Below are positions 1-8,185 of a DNA stretch of 37,300 nt, piece after piece; the stretch's first letter is position 1, and each line of letters starts with the position of its first letter. The notes beneath the pieces were generated by a model. That model was not told where the DNA came from. It ran no database searches and was given only the letters and a program-made list of their open reading frames with translations. The stretch covers positions 1-37,300 of the forward strand of contig NZ_BJTV01000030.1 in the NCBI RefSeq assembly GCF_007176755.1, written 5' to 3'. Source of the stretch: Streptomyces sp. 1-11 (GTDB lineage Bacteria > Actinomycetota > Actinomycetes > Streptomycetales > Streptomycetaceae). The position numbers and the translations under genes are program-made.

Positions 1-1807
1 CGGTGGGTTCGGGCTGTGAGGGTGAGGACGTGGTGGGGGTGGTGGTGGGGGTGGGGTTCTGGCCGGTGGTGGTGGGTGTGGGGCGGGTGGGGGTGGCGGT
101 GGTGGTGGTCGTGGGCCGGGGTGTGCCGGGGGCGGCCGGTGTCGGGGGCGGGGTGGAGGGCGTGGCCGTGTCGGTGGGCCGGGCGGTGGCGGTGGTGCGG
201 GCGTGGGGTGCGGGAAGGCTGCCGGGTGAGGCGCCGGGTGGGCGGTGGGTGGTGGGGGGTGTGGTGGTGGGGGTGGTGGTGGGGTGTGGGGTGTGGGGGG
301 TGGGGGTGCCGGGTTGCAGGGCGGGGGTGGCGGGCGCGGCCTGCGGCAGCGGTTTGGGGGTCAGGCCCTGGATCCAGGCGGTGGCGAGGACGGCGCAGCC
401 GGCGACGGCGGCGGCGGCCAGCGTCAGGCGCAGCGCGGGCCTGCCCTGGCTCGCCTTTACGGCGGCGCGCCACAGGCGGGTGGTGAGGCGGGCGGTGAGG
501 TAGGCGCCTCCTGCCATCGGGCACAGCAGCATCAGGGTGCCGACGGCCGCGGCGAGTCCGGCGGCGGGGTGTCCTTCCGCGAACGCGGTGAGGGTCCGTG
601 CGGTCTGTTCGTGCAGGCCGCGGACCGCGGTGGTGAGCAGCCGCGGCAGGTTCCACAGGGCGTAGGCCGCCTCGGCGAGCAGCAGCGGGACCATGGTCAG
701 GACCCACACGGTGACGATGACGCGGGCGGAGCGTTTGAGGTCCGCGACCTGCGCGGCGGCGTGGTGGCGTCCGGGCAGCAGGCTCAGCAGGATCGGTTTG
801 ATCTTGCCGTAGAGGTCGGGGACGCCGGCCAGGTCGCCCAGGATGTAGTAGCCGTCCAGCCGCAGGGCGGGCATGAGTTGTTCGAGGACCTCGAAGTGGG
901 CGAGGTAGACCGCGGCGAGGAGGAAGGACTGGCCGGTCACGAGGTAGGCGGCGGTCAGGGCGAGCATGAAGACGACGTTGAAGTAGACGCCGCCCAGCCC
1001 GGTGCGCAGACGGCCGGCCTTCCCGATCCGGTACACGTCGGTGACGTCGGTGTACATGGACGGCCAGATCAGGAAGATGCCGCAGCCGATCTTCCCCGGC
1101 ACCGCCCCGCTGTACCGGCAGGCCGATGCGTGCCCGAACTCGTGGAAGAGCAGGGAGGCCACGGTCAGCAGGAAGATGATGAGCATCCACAGGGGCTGTT
1201 CGAGGACCTGCAGCACGGCCGTCATCGCCCCGTGGACGGCGAAGAGCCAGACGTCCATGACGACCGCGCCGGCCAGCGCCGCCGCCACCACGGGGGGCCG
1301 GTGCAGCCAGGCGAACGCGGCGGCGATGCGGGCCACCTGCCCCTCACCGAAGATCACGGTGTGGCCGCGCAGAGCCAGCAGCAGATCGGAGCGGGGCGCG
1401 GCCGCCTCACCGGGCGGCCCGTTGAGGGGGAGGGTGATCCCGAGCGGGGTGAGCTTGTGCTCCACCAGGTGGACGATGTTGTCGGTGGTGACCTCGGCCC
1501 CGTAGCGGCCGCTGACCCGGTGGGAGATCGCCTCGGCGTCGCGGACGCCGTCGACGCTCGCCACGACCAGGTACAGCAGCCGTGACAGCTGGATCATCTG
1601 CCCGTCGCCGCGGCGCACGATGTAGCGGCGTTCGGTGAAGCCCGACCCCTTGTACTCGCCCAGGGTCTGCAGACCGCGGGTCGGCTGCGGCACCGGCGCG
1701 GGGGTGAAGGGCGCCGGGGCGCTGGCCGCCTGCCCGGGCAGGTGCCCGGGGTGGGGAGCGTGGGCGGGCAGCGTGCTGAGGCCGCTGTTGTCTTCGGACG
1801 CCGGCAT
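1..1807 (-). CDS. M50-type membrane zinc metalloprotease with N-terminal PqqD-like domain (3' end off window)
   Basis: The frame is open from an ATG at 1807 to the window edge (602 residues seen, no stop). GGAG lies 8-9 bases upstream of the ATG. After a Pro-rich stretch, residues about 50-115 look like a PqqD-type winged-helix peptide-binding domain. Hydrophobic segments follow, with the HEFGH zinc motif at residues 222-226 and an LDG motif at 317-319, the usual second metal-ligand region of site-2 proteases. The last 110 or so residues are almost all Pro and Thr. Proteins of this layout usually act in the membrane on small peptides. The leader-type peptide gene at 2141-2353, upstream on the same strand, is the likely substrate (inference). 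A strong hairpin lies between the two genes, so they may be transcribed separately. Confidence 0.82.
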   Translation of the reverse strand, partial: MPASEDNSGLSTLPAHAPHPGHLPGQAASAPAPFTPAPVPQPTRGLQTLGEYKGSGFTERRYIVRRGDGQMIQLSRLLYLVVASVDGVRDAEAISHRVSGRYGAEVTTDNIVHLVEHKLTPLGITLPLNGPPGEAAAPRSDLLLALRGHTVIFGEGQVARIAAAFAWLHRPPVVAAALAGAVVMDVWLFAVHGAMTAVLQVLEQPLWMLIIFLLTVASLLFHEFGHASACRYSGAVPGKIGCGIFLIWPSMYTDVTDVYRIGKAGRLRTGLGGVYFNVVFMLALTAAYLVTGQSFLLAAVYLAHFEVLEQLMPALRLDGYYILGDLAGVPDLYGKIKPILLSLLPGRHHAAAQVADLKRSARVIVTVWVLTMVPLLLAEAAYALWNLPRLLTTAVRGLHEQTARTLTAFAEGHPAAGLAAAVGTLMLLCPMAGGAYLTARLTTRLWRAAVKASQGRPALRLTLAAAAVAGCAVLATAWIQGLTPKPLPQAAPATPALQPGTPTPHTPHPTTTPTTTPPTTHRPPGASPGSLPAPHARTTATARPTDTATPSTPPPTPAAPGTPRPTTTTTATPTRPTPTTTGQNPTPTTTPTTSSPSQPEPT

Positions 1808-2140
1808 GGTCTTCTCCAGAAGCGGACGTGACGGTGCGACACAGGTACGCGGTGTGCGGTGCAAGGGCGGTTCAAGAAGGAGGGGGCGGCGTCCGTATCC
1901 CGGCGGCCGCCCGCGCAGGGGCCGGCGCCCGCGCGGGCGGACGGCCACCGGATGGCGGGTGCGCCCCCGACGGGCCAGAGCGATCCCCCCGCCGACCACG
2001 CTCGCCCACCAGTAGTTTGACGGTCCGTCAGAACAAGGGCGGCAGCGCACGGTCGGGTGACGTGCGAAAGTCGAGGGTTACGGCGAAGTGCCGGGCGGGG
2101 CCGGGCCCGTGTACCGGCCCCGCCCCGCCCGGCTTTCGGG
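1808..2140. other. Non-coding gap between peptide gene and M50 protease
   Basis: No convincing gene on either strand. It holds the hairpin at 2090-2133 just after the peptide gene stop. The rest should carry the promoter of the protease, but I cannot place a clear -35/-10 pair. Confidence 0.5.
2090..2133 (-). terminator. Strong hairpin after leader-peptide gene 1
   Basis: GCCGGGCGGGGC (2090-2101) pairs perfectly with 2122-2133 over 12 bases, and a competing 11-bp stem (2094-2104 with 2114-2124) has a 9-base loop. It starts 8 bases after the stop codon at 2141. There is no T-tract, which is common for Streptomyces terminators. It would separate a highly expressed peptide message from the protease gene. 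Confidence 0.6.
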
Positions 2141-2353
2141 CTACTGCTGCACGCTGATGCTCTGCGCGGCCTCGGACTGGGCGACCGCGTACGGCGAGCA
2201 CTGGTTCAGCGCGGCCGACTCGTTGTGCGCGTCCACGTGCGCCACCTTCTTCGTGACGGTGGTCATCTTGGCGAAGTTGAACGAGAACTTGCCGAGCGCC
2301 TCACGTCCGGGCAGCAGTTCCGCGGTCTCGGCCTCGAGCTGGTCCATGTTCAT
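2141..2353 (-). CDS. Leader-type small peptide, copy 1 (putative RiPP-like precursor)
   Basis: Seventy residues. The N-terminal half carries the acidic/hydrophobic block LEAETAELLPGREALGKFSF (residues 6-25), which looks like a modification-enzyme recognition leader. The C-terminal half is polar and rich in Ala, Ser, Asn and Gln, and ends SISVQQ. There is no signal peptide and one Cys (residue 52). The start ATG at 2353 is followed by a second ATG at 2347, and GAAAGGA lies upstream. The copy at 10150-10362 matches 56 of 70 residues, so the gene is under selection. The neighbouring PqqD-like/M50 protease suggests the peptide is bound and cleaved. I do not recognise a named family; RiPP membership is inference. 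Confidence 0.75.
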   Translation of the reverse strand: MNMDQLEAETAELLPGREALGKFSFNFAKMTTVTKKVAHVDAHNESAALNQCSPYAVAQSEAAQSISVQQ

Positions 2354-2636
2354 GGAAATGGGTTCCTTTCATCCTTCAAGTGATCTGTGCATCGGAAGGA
2401 GTTCCGCAGCACCCGCGGCCCGGCAGGCCGCCGGGCCGCTCTGCGGCCTCGTTCCTTCAACCCGCCGGCGCGTTTCCGGCTGACAGTGAGCGAGCAGCGG
2501 CCTGTCCGCGCGGCGCGCCGGGAGGATCGGCGGACGGATGACGACGTCCCTCCCGCCGCGGCCGGGTCATGCGGAAACCCGGCGCGGGGTCGGGGCACGG
2601 CGGATTCCTGGGGAGAACCGCCCAACCGTCCGAAGT
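2354..2636 (-). other. Long 5' leader of peptide gene 1
   Basis: About 280 bases between the proposed promoter and the start codon, with no convincing gene. The equivalent stretch before copy 2 is of similar length, but only the ends align well. Confidence 0.4.
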
Positions 2637-2723
2637 CTCCGAACAATTCGTCCGGAGGGCCTGGACAGTAGCTGAAGCCGAAGGAAAAGCGCAAACGATC
2701 CAAATGCGACATTCGTTCAAAGT
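2637..2723 (-). promoter_or_regulatory. Conserved promoter and operator of peptide gene 1
   Basis: On the minus strand: -35 TTGCGC (2694-2689), an 18-base spacer, -10 TACTGT (2670-2665), then seven bases later an inverted repeat, CTCCGGAC-5-GTTCGGAG (2657-2637). Upstream is the block 2723-2707 (ACTTTGAACGAATGTCG). The same elements with identical spacing precede copy 2 (10595-10682). The dyad covers the expected transcription start, where a repressor would act. Confidence 0.6.
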
Positions 2724-3387
2724 CGCACGGCTGTTCCTCCCTGCCGTGTGACCAGCGCCGACCGCGACAGCACAGCGCCGCGGCCCGCGACGTCGATGCG
2801 GTTCCCGGCCGGATACGCCCGCGGCCCCGCAGGGCGGCACCGGGCACACCGGGAGAGCGAGGCGGACGGCGGGCTGCGCAGGCGCCGCGGCGGGACGCTC
2901 AGGCGCCTTCACGGGACGCGCCGCGCGCACGCCCCGACCCGGTCCGCCCGGCACCTACTGCCCGCCGGCCGCGGCCGGTTGCGTCCCTCGGCGAGCGGCC
3001 GCGACCGAAAAAAGGGGGGGCGGCCTGCTGACGCCTTGTGCGAACGTCCTGCCCCGTCGGCCGGGCCGGAGGCAGGGTTCTCCCGCCGGGTGCCGGACGC
3101 ATGGGGCGAGGATCCGCCCCTCATGCGGCCGCACGAGAAGACGGCAACACCCCCCGCGGCCGCCGCCTACGGCCGCAGAAGTGCCGTCAGTTCCCGACGG
3201 CTCCTGCCGCGTGACGCGGCAGCGCAGGTGCAGGTGCAGGTGCAGGGCAGATGTAGGTGGACGACTCCCGAGGTGAAGGCGCGGGTCTCGGCGAGGGCGA
3301 GAAGCACCCGGCGCTCCTCGCCGGGGGAAGAGCGGGATGCCGCCGCCGGCCGGGGAAAGCCGCAGGACCGCGCTCGGCGCACGGTTC
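2724..3387. other. Gene-free stretch with hexamer repeat
   Basis: No supported gene. It holds four tandem GCAGGT-type hexamers (about 3224-3247) and a perfect 8-bp hairpin at 3204-3222. Open frames here lack start signals and coding-like codon use. Confidence 0.4.
3204..3222 (-). terminator. Possible terminator hairpin
   Basis: CTGCCGCG and CGCGGCAG pair perfectly around a 3-base loop. It lies about 165 bases after the stop of the gene at 3388-3651 and is the first clear hairpin downstream of it. No T-tract. Confidence 0.3.
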
Positions 3388-3651
3388 TCAGCGCACGGTC
3401 AGCCGGTAGACCGCCAACTTCTGCCCGCCGGCGTGGACATGGAAATCCGGCGGGTCCGTGCCGAGCGTGGCGACGGCGTCGCCGACGGTCTTGAGTTCCG
3501 CGGCGCTGAGAACGGCCGAAGCAGCCTCGATCATGTCGGTGAACACCGTGTGAGGCACCTGCCCGAGCCAGTCGCCGGAAAGCAGAACCACCGCCTCGCC
3601 GGTGCTGCCGCGCACCACAGCGGTCACGGGGGCTCCCTGTACGACAAGCAC
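3388..3651 (-). CDS. Small hypothetical protein
   Basis: Eighty-seven residues from a GTG at 3651, chosen because GAGAGGGG lies at good distance upstream. The longer frame to 3744 has an unlikely Arg/Pro-rich N-terminus. The product has a strand-rich first half and a helix with two Ala-rich turns (around FTDMIEAASAVLSAAEL), then VRTLG-like polar residues. There is no signal peptide or membrane segment. I do not recognise a family. It may pair with the regulator upstream on the same strand (4049-4576), but 400 bases separate them. Confidence 0.6.
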   Translation of the reverse strand: MLVVQGAPVTAVVRGSTGEAVVLLSGDWLGQVPHTVFTDMIEAASAVLSAAELKTVGDAVATLGTDPPDFHVHAGGQKLAVYRLTVR

Positions 3652-4048
3652 CTGATACCCCTCTCGGCGTGGCCCTTTTCGACCCGCGGGATGCCGGCAC
3701 GGCAGGAGGATGTTCCTCGCTCTCCCGGTGACCGTCATCCGCACGAGACACTGGATATCGGGAGGATTCCGCCGAGCTTAGCGGCAGAGGCATTGCCGAG
3801 GGGGACGGACCCGGCGGGCGCGCATGTGCTCGAATTTCCCCGGCCCGCGCACCCGGCGCCGCCGCCCGCACCCCCTCCGCGCACCCCTTCCCGCGCCCCC
3901 CTCCGGCGCCCCTTTCCCCGCACCCTCCTTCCCGCGCCATCCTCCTCGCCTCTTCAGGTCATCCATCTCCAAAGGGGCCCCGGCGTCATCCATCTCCGAA
4001 GGGCCCCGGCGTCGTCCACTCCTAAAGGGCATCCCGGTGCCGGCGGGG
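3652..4048. other. Gap with three tandem repeats
   Basis: No gene seen. It contains a C-rich stretch (3850-3950) and the three 26-27-base repeats listed at 3958-4037. Confidence 0.4.
3958..4037. repeat. Three tandem 26-27-bp direct repeats
   Basis: Units begin at 3958, 3985 and 4011 and share GTCATCCATCTCC-AAGGG-CCCCGGC; the third is the most diverged. They lie immediately after the stop of the regulator gene ending at 4049. Function unknown. Confidence 0.65.
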
Positions 4049-4576
4049 TCATCCGCGGCCGCGCCAGGCGCCCCTGTCCTCCTCCCGCCCGGCCCCGGAC
4101 CGTGCGGCCGCGTCGATCTCGGCCTGCAGTTCGATCGCGTGGACGATGCTCCCGTTCAGCGTCCTGCGGATGATGGGATCGGTGATCCGCCAGGCGGTCA
4201 TGGCCTCGTCCGGCGAGAGCGCCGCCGCACCCGGATGCCGCCGCGGTGAATGAGGCCCCCGCTGCTCGGCAATGAGGCCGCTCTCCACCAGAACCCTCCC
4301 GTGGTCGAGATTGAGAACGGTCGCCCACGTCGTCAATTGCGAGGACAGCGGCAACGTCTTGCCGTCCAGCGTCCGGCTGATCGTGGTCAGGCTCAGACCG
4401 GTCGCGGCCGCCAGCTGCGCCCGGCCGCCCTTGCGCCGGCGAACGTCATATCCGGCCGCCGTCGCGGCCTGAGTGAGATACGCGCCGACCCGCTGCGCCT
4501 GGGCCTGCCGTTTGGCCCGGCTCTCGTGGGGGGAATCCTTCGCACTCCGCATGGTCGGAGGGTAGCGCGCAGGCAT
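4049..4576 (-). CDS. XRE-type helix-turn-helix regulator
   Basis: A DNA-binding regulator of about 175 residues. The segment RAQLAAATGLSLTTISRTLDG is a clear helix-turn-helix of the Cro/CI-like type, followed by a short helix and a C-terminal part (ITDPIIRRTLNGSIVHAIEL) of unknown role. Two starts are possible, ATG at 4576 or at 4552; neither has a good ribosome site, so leaderless translation is possible. A perfect 12-bp palindrome (4593-4604) sits just upstream, next to a TTGACC-like element, which fits autoregulation. It is divergent from the regulator at 4773. Confidence 0.72.
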   Translation of the reverse strand: MPARYPPTMRSAKDSPHESRAKRQAQAQRVGAYLTQAATAAGYDVRRRKGGRAQLAAATGLSLTTISRTLDGKTLPLSSQLTTWATVLNLDHGRVLVESGLIAEQRGPHSPRRHPGAAALSPDEAMTAWRITDPIIRRTLNGSIVHAIELQAEIDAAARSGAGREEDRGAWRGRG

Positions 4577-4592
4577 GTTGTCACATGCTGGT

Positions 4593-4604
4593 TGCACGCG
4601 TGCA
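4593..4604. promoter_or_regulatory. 12-bp palindrome between divergent regulators
   Basis: TGCACGCGTGCA is perfectly self-complementary. It lies 17 bases before the ATG at 4576 and 168 before the divergent gene, with a TTGACC -35-like element (minus strand, 4618-4613) close by. Probably the operator of the adjacent helix-turn-helix protein. Confidence 0.5.
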
Positions 4605-4702
4605 CCTTTGCAGGTCAAAACCTAGATCGGTATTCCCGCAGGCCACATCCAGAATGTCGTATTCCTGTGCGAATCAAAATACCCTTGCGTCACTCATATC
4701 CG

Positions 4703-4720
4703 GCAACTTGCATATGTTGC
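4703..4720. promoter_or_regulatory. Inverted repeat GCAAC-8-GTTGC
   Basis: GCAACTTGCATATGTTGC lies 52 bases before the ATG at 4773. The same GCAAC/GTTGC arms recur at 5180-5199 (10-base spacer), ahead of the sigma factor gene, so one regulator may bind both. Confidence 0.4.
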
Positions 4721-4772
4721 GCGCGTGTGGGTTAGCCGCACGGCTGCACGTTGCTGAGGGGGTCTTCTGACC

Positions 4773-5123
4773 ATGCTTCGCCTCCACATGGCCACGCTCC
4801 TGCTCAAGGCCGGGGAGCTCGGTGACGAAAGCGTCGCCGACATGGCGCAGCGCACCGGCATCAGCAGGTCGACGTTCCACCGGCTCGCGACCGGAACGAT
4901 ACAGCCGAGCCTGGCCACCCTCTGGACGCTGCGCGACACCTACAGCGTCCGGCTCGACGCGCTCGTCTACGACGACCCGCACACGATGCAGCGCAGGCGT
5001 CCGCAGCGCCGGCGGGTGCCCGCCCAGGACCGGCACCGCATGCGGCAGGACCAAGACCAAGGCCAAGGCCAGGACCAGGTCCAGGGCCAGGGCCGGGACC
5101 GGGACCGGCGTGCGGGCGACTGA
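4773..5123 (+). CDS. Small helix-turn-helix regulator with Gln/Asp-rich tail
   Basis: 116 residues. Residues about 18-60 form a helix-turn-helix (VADMAQRTGISRSTFHRLATG) followed by a helix typical of Cro/CI-like domains (LATLWTLRDTYSVRLDALV). From about residue 72 the protein becomes Arg-rich, then a run of Gln, Asp and Gly encoded by 6-base tandem repeats (GACCAA/GGCCAG type, 5049-5115), probably disordered. The start is the ATG at 4773; a second ATG at 4788 is possible. GAGGGGG lies 11-12 bases upstream of the first. It stands 123 bases before the sigma factor gene and may be co-regulated with it. Confidence 0.7.
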   Translation: MLRLHMATLLLKAGELGDESVADMAQRTGISRSTFHRLATGTIQPSLATLWTLRDTYSVRLDALVYDDPHTMQRRRPQRRRVPAQDRHRMRQDQDQGQGQDQVQGQGRDRDRRAGD

Positions 5124-5179
5124 GAACCGGCCCGGCCCCCACCTTCCCCAAGACGTGCGGTGCGCGGGGGCGGTCCCAC

Positions 5180-5199
5180 GCAACCGCGCCGTGCGTTGC
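5180..5199. promoter_or_regulatory. Inverted repeat GCAAC-10-GTTGC before sigma gene
   Basis: Arms identical to those at 4703-4720. It is 48 bases before the TTG start at 5247, in a position suited to a promoter operator. Inference only. Confidence 0.35.
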
Positions 5200-5246
5200 A
5201 CCGGCGCCCCTCACCCCTTTTCTTCCCATTCGACCAGGAGCGATCC

Positions 5247-5846
5247 TTGACCACTCAGGCTCACCCCGCCGTCCCCGACGGCGGCGCCACGGGGGAACCG
5301 GCCCTCATCAGCCGTGCCCAGCAGGGCGATCGCGAGGCGTTCGCCGAGCTGTACCGCATGCACCACGGCATCATCGCCACACTCATCGCCCAGCGCGTCA
5401 GATCGCATACCGCCCTGGCGGAGGACCTCACCGCGGACGTCTTCATGAAGGCATGGGTCAAGATCGGCACCTTCACCTGGAACGGCACCTCGATCCGTGC
5501 CTGGCTGTGCACCATCGCACGCAACGTGGTCGCCGACCACTTCAAGACCGCCACCACCCGCCACCTCACCTTCGTCGACCACATCACCCAGGTGGGAGAC
5601 GACTGGGCCCCCCTGGTGAGCAACCCTGAAGAAACCGTTCTCTCCTCACTCGCACTCGACGACCTGCACCACGCCCTGTCCGAGATCACCCCCCGTCAGC
5701 AGGTCGTCATCCGGCTGCGGTTCCTGGGCGAGATGTCCGTCCGCGAGACCGCCCGCACCATGGGCACCACCGACGGCGCCGTCAAGACACTCCAGTGGCG
5801 CGCCCTCGACTCCCTCCGCAAGGCCTACCCGGGAGCAGTGGCATGA
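5247..5846 (+). CDS. ECF-type RNA polymerase sigma factor
   Basis: 199 residues from a TTG at 5247, preceded by AGGAG six bases upstream; the frame further upstream is not coding-like. The sigma-2 region is seen in LISRAQQGDREAFAELY through AEDLTADVFMKAW, and the sigma-4 helix-turn-helix in LSEITPRQQVVIRLRFLG, then VRETARTMGTTDGAVKTLQ. It should direct RNA polymerase to a small regulon. No anti-sigma gene is adjacent; the next gene overlaps it by 4 bases (ATGA) and could instead be its partner. The inverted repeat at 5180-5199 may control it. Confidence 0.9.
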   Translation: MTTQAHPAVPDGGATGEPALISRAQQGDREAFAELYRMHHGIIATLIAQRVRSHTALAEDLTADVFMKAWVKIGTFTWNGTSIRAWLCTIARNVVADHFKTATTRHLTFVDHITQVGDDWAPLVSNPEETVLSSLALDDLHHALSEITPRQQVVIRLRFLGEMSVRETARTMGTTDGAVKTLQWRALDSLRKAYPGAVA

Positions 5847-7267
5847 CCGACGCCTACGGCAAGGACAGCGACGTCGAACGGGAACTCACCGCACGGCTGC
5901 GGGAACTCGCCCACGCCTTCATCGCCGATCTGAACGCACAGGGCCGCCTGGTGGAGACCGGCGGCGCCGACACCCTCAGACGACTCAGACAGCACAACCT
6001 CCCACCGCACCCTCTGCCACGCGCGGAACCCGGCGACCCGCACGCCACCGGTACCGAGACCACCCGGACCGACGCCGACCCCGCACCGAACACACCGCCC
6101 CGGTGGGAGAGGGTCATAGCGCCCCGCGCCGGCAAGGACACCCCCGGCCTGCCCCCGACACCCCGCCCGCTGCGCATCCTCGACGAGCCCGAGCCATACC
6201 CCCCGAGCGCCCACACGCCCGACCCACCCGACGCACCGGCCGCCGCCCCACAGGCTGTCGCGCTCGAACCGTCCCCCGCCCACCAGATCACCGCACTCCA
6301 ACCGGCCCCCGCCGGGCAGGCCACCGTAAGGACCCCCACCCTCGCCGGGCAGACCGCCGTAAGGACCCCCACCCTCGCCGGGCAGGCCGCCGTGCCGACC
6401 CTCGCCGGGCAGGCCGCCGTGCCGACCCCGGCCCCCGCCGGGCAGGCCACCGTGCTCCAACCGGTCCCCGCCGGGCAGGCCGTTCGGACCGGCCCGCCCG
6501 CCCCCGCCCCGGAAGCCGCTGTGCTCCAACCGGTCTCCGCCGGGACCGGCACGCCCGTCCCGGCCCCCGCGCCGGAGGCCGCCGGGCTTGAACCCGTTCG
6601 CGCCGGGCAGGCCGCCGGGGCCGGTGCGCCCGTCCCTGCCCCCGCGCCGGAGGCCGCCGCGCTCGAACCGGTGCCTGCCGGGCAGGCGGCCGGGCCCGGA
6701 CCGGTTCCCGGACAGGGCCCCGGCGCCCGGGAGCCGCGCACGGCCGACGGGGGACAGGTGCAGTCCCCGGCCGCGGCGACGGCGGCCCGGCTGCGGGCCG
6801 AGAACGCCGCCCGGCTCGAGGTCACGCAGATCACCGCGGATCACGAAGGTGTCAGCGTCCACATCCACGCCGTGTCCCTGGGCGACTGGGAGTACTGGCT
6901 GAGTGCGATCGGCGCACCCCTGAACGCGCCGACGCACCGCAGCGGTTGGGTCCAGACCGCCACCGGCCGCCTCGACGGGGTGGAGGTCCGTCTCACCGCG
7001 GAGGCCGTGCCCCGCCTTCTGCAGGAGGCGGCACAGCAAGCCACCGATCCCTTCCTCCTGGGGGGCCGCGTCTACGACCTCGCCCTCGGCCACACCGACC
7101 GCCATGGTCAGACCTGGCACTACCAGGGCCGGCGCCAGGAGGACGACACCCCCCTCGTCACCCTGGGCGGCACCGGCGGCCCGTCCTACCCGCTCACCTC
7201 CATCGTCGTGGCCAACGGACCCCTCACCCCCGCCGCCGCGAACCCCGGCCCCCACGAGCGCCGCTGA
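5843..7267 (+). CDS. Sigma-coupled protein with Pro/Ala-rich repeat linker
   Basis: 474 residues, ATG at 5843 overlapping the sigma factor stop. Residues 1-45 are a charged helix. From about 70 to 300 the sequence is Pro/Ala-rich, with eight AGQ-containing repeats (such as PAGQA). Residues about 310-474 form a compact domain with VTQITADHEGVSVHIHAVSLGDWEYWL and a Trp/His-rich end, and no membrane segment. The layout resembles the BN159_2729-type proteins often annotated beside actinobacterial sigma factors (from memory). Translational coupling suggests it works with the sigma factor, perhaps as a sensor or regulator, but no function is visible. Repeat length probably varies between strains. 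Confidence 0.75.
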   Translation: MTDAYGKDSDVERELTARLRELAHAFIADLNAQGRLVETGGADTLRRLRQHNLPPHPLPRAEPGDPHATGTETTRTDADPAPNTPPRWERVIAPRAGKDTPGLPPTPRPLRILDEPEPYPPSAHTPDPPDAPAAAPQAVALEPSPAHQITALQPAPAGQATVRTPTLAGQTAVRTPTLAGQAAVPTLAGQAAVPTPAPAGQATVLQPVPAGQAVRTGPPAPAPEAAVLQPVSAGTGTPVPAPAPEAAGLEPVRAGQAAGAGAPVPAPAPEAAALEPVPAGQAAGPGPVPGQGPGAREPRTADGGQVQSPAAATAARLRAENAARLEVTQITADHEGVSVHIHAVSLGDWEYWLSAIGAPLNAPTHRSGWVQTATGRLDGVEVRLTAEAVPRLLQEAAQQATDPFLLGGRVYDLALGHTDRHGQTWHYQGRRQEDDTPLVTLGGTGGPSYPLTSIVVANGPLTPAAANPGPHERR

Positions 7268-7669
7268 CCACACGTCACACCGCCGGCCCACCCCCCAACC
7301 GCCCCCGGGCCCTTGACGACCCGGCACGCGCCGCGGGGGACGGCCGGCGGTGTGACGACGGCCGCGCAGGCTCCGCGCGGATCGCGAACACGCCCCCTCT
7401 CGGCCCGCACGGCCCCGCCCCCCTGCCTCCCGCAGCCCCGCCCCCCTGCCTCCCCGCAGCCCGTCCCAGCTGCCTTTCGCAGCCCCGCCCCTCTGCCGTC
7501 CGCAGCCCGACCCCCTTGCCTCCCGCGACCTTGCCCCCCTCCGCGGTCGGTCTCGATCCGGGCACATCCCGGCGGCTTCGTCGAGGAAGACCCCGGCCCC
7601 CGGCCCCCGGACCCCGGCCCCCGGACCCGGCCCCCAGCCGCTGCGCCCGGGGTCCTGTAACAGGTCGTC
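7268..7669. repeat. Gene-free C-rich stretch with imperfect tandem repeats
   Basis: No gene is supported. About five imperfect units of roughly 26 bases built on CTGCCTCCCGCAGCCCCGCC occur at 7423-7530, and a shorter CCCCCGGAC repeat at 7595-7635. It separates two convergent genes; I see no clear terminator other than these C-rich repeats. Confidence 0.5.
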
Positions 7670-8005
7670 TCACACGGTGTCGTGCCCCTTCGTAACGAGC
7701 ACGGCGAGTCGGTGCAGGCGCTCGTAGTAATGACGCCCTGTCGGGTCGCTGATCCGTGCTGTCACGCGGTCCAGGTCTTCGACACAGGTCCGCAGGATGC
7801 GTCCGCGCTCGGGGTCGAGTACGCCGCCGTCGCGGATCCAGGCGTGGACGCAGCCGGCGGTGTCCGCGTCGAGCATCACCAGGTCGATGCCGTCCACCTC
7901 GGCACCCCGCAGACGGGCGGGGAACTCGCGGGCGCGGTGTTCGCGCCAGAGGCGGGCCGCGTTCCGTATGCGCTCGGATCCGGTCACCCGGCCATACTCC
8001 GGCAT
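7670..8005 (-). CDS. Hypothetical protein
   Basis: 111 residues, mostly helical and charged, with the motif GIDLVMLDADTAGCVHAWI in the middle and the Arg/Tyr-rich stretch DPTGRHYYERLHRLAVLV near the end. Codon use is typical of real genes here, and the opposite-strand frame (7682-8068) is not. The start ATG at 8005 has a weak ribosome site; a GTG at 7984 is possible. I do not recognise a family. It is convergent with the sigma-linked gene and divergent from the regulator at 8186. Confidence 0.7.
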   Translation of the reverse strand: MPEYGRVTGSERIRNAARLWREHRAREFPARLRGAEVDGIDLVMLDADTAGCVHAWIRDGGVLDPERGRILRTCVEDLDRVTARISDPTGRHYYERLHRLAVLVTKGHDTV

Positions 8006-8185
8006 CCGCCGCTGCCGTGGGCGCAGGGGCCGTGCGCGCGAACGCCCCGTGTGCCGATCATGACGTGAAGTCGGCGGGCAGCGTAGCGCAGGACGCCGGT
8101 GGAGAAGAAGGGGCAGAACGCCCCGGCGGCAGGGCCGTTAGACTCATCGACAGGCGGTCACTCCCTCTCCACAGGAAGAACCGGC

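Noticed and set aside
245..1585. Long plus-strand open frame (446 codons)
   Set aside because: Gly/Asp/Gln-rich noise antisense to the M50 protease, which has clear motifs on the minus strand.
2350..2954. Overlapping 165-codon minus frames upstream of peptide gene 1
   Set aside because: Arg/Pro-rich, no ribosome site, and they run across the conserved promoter.
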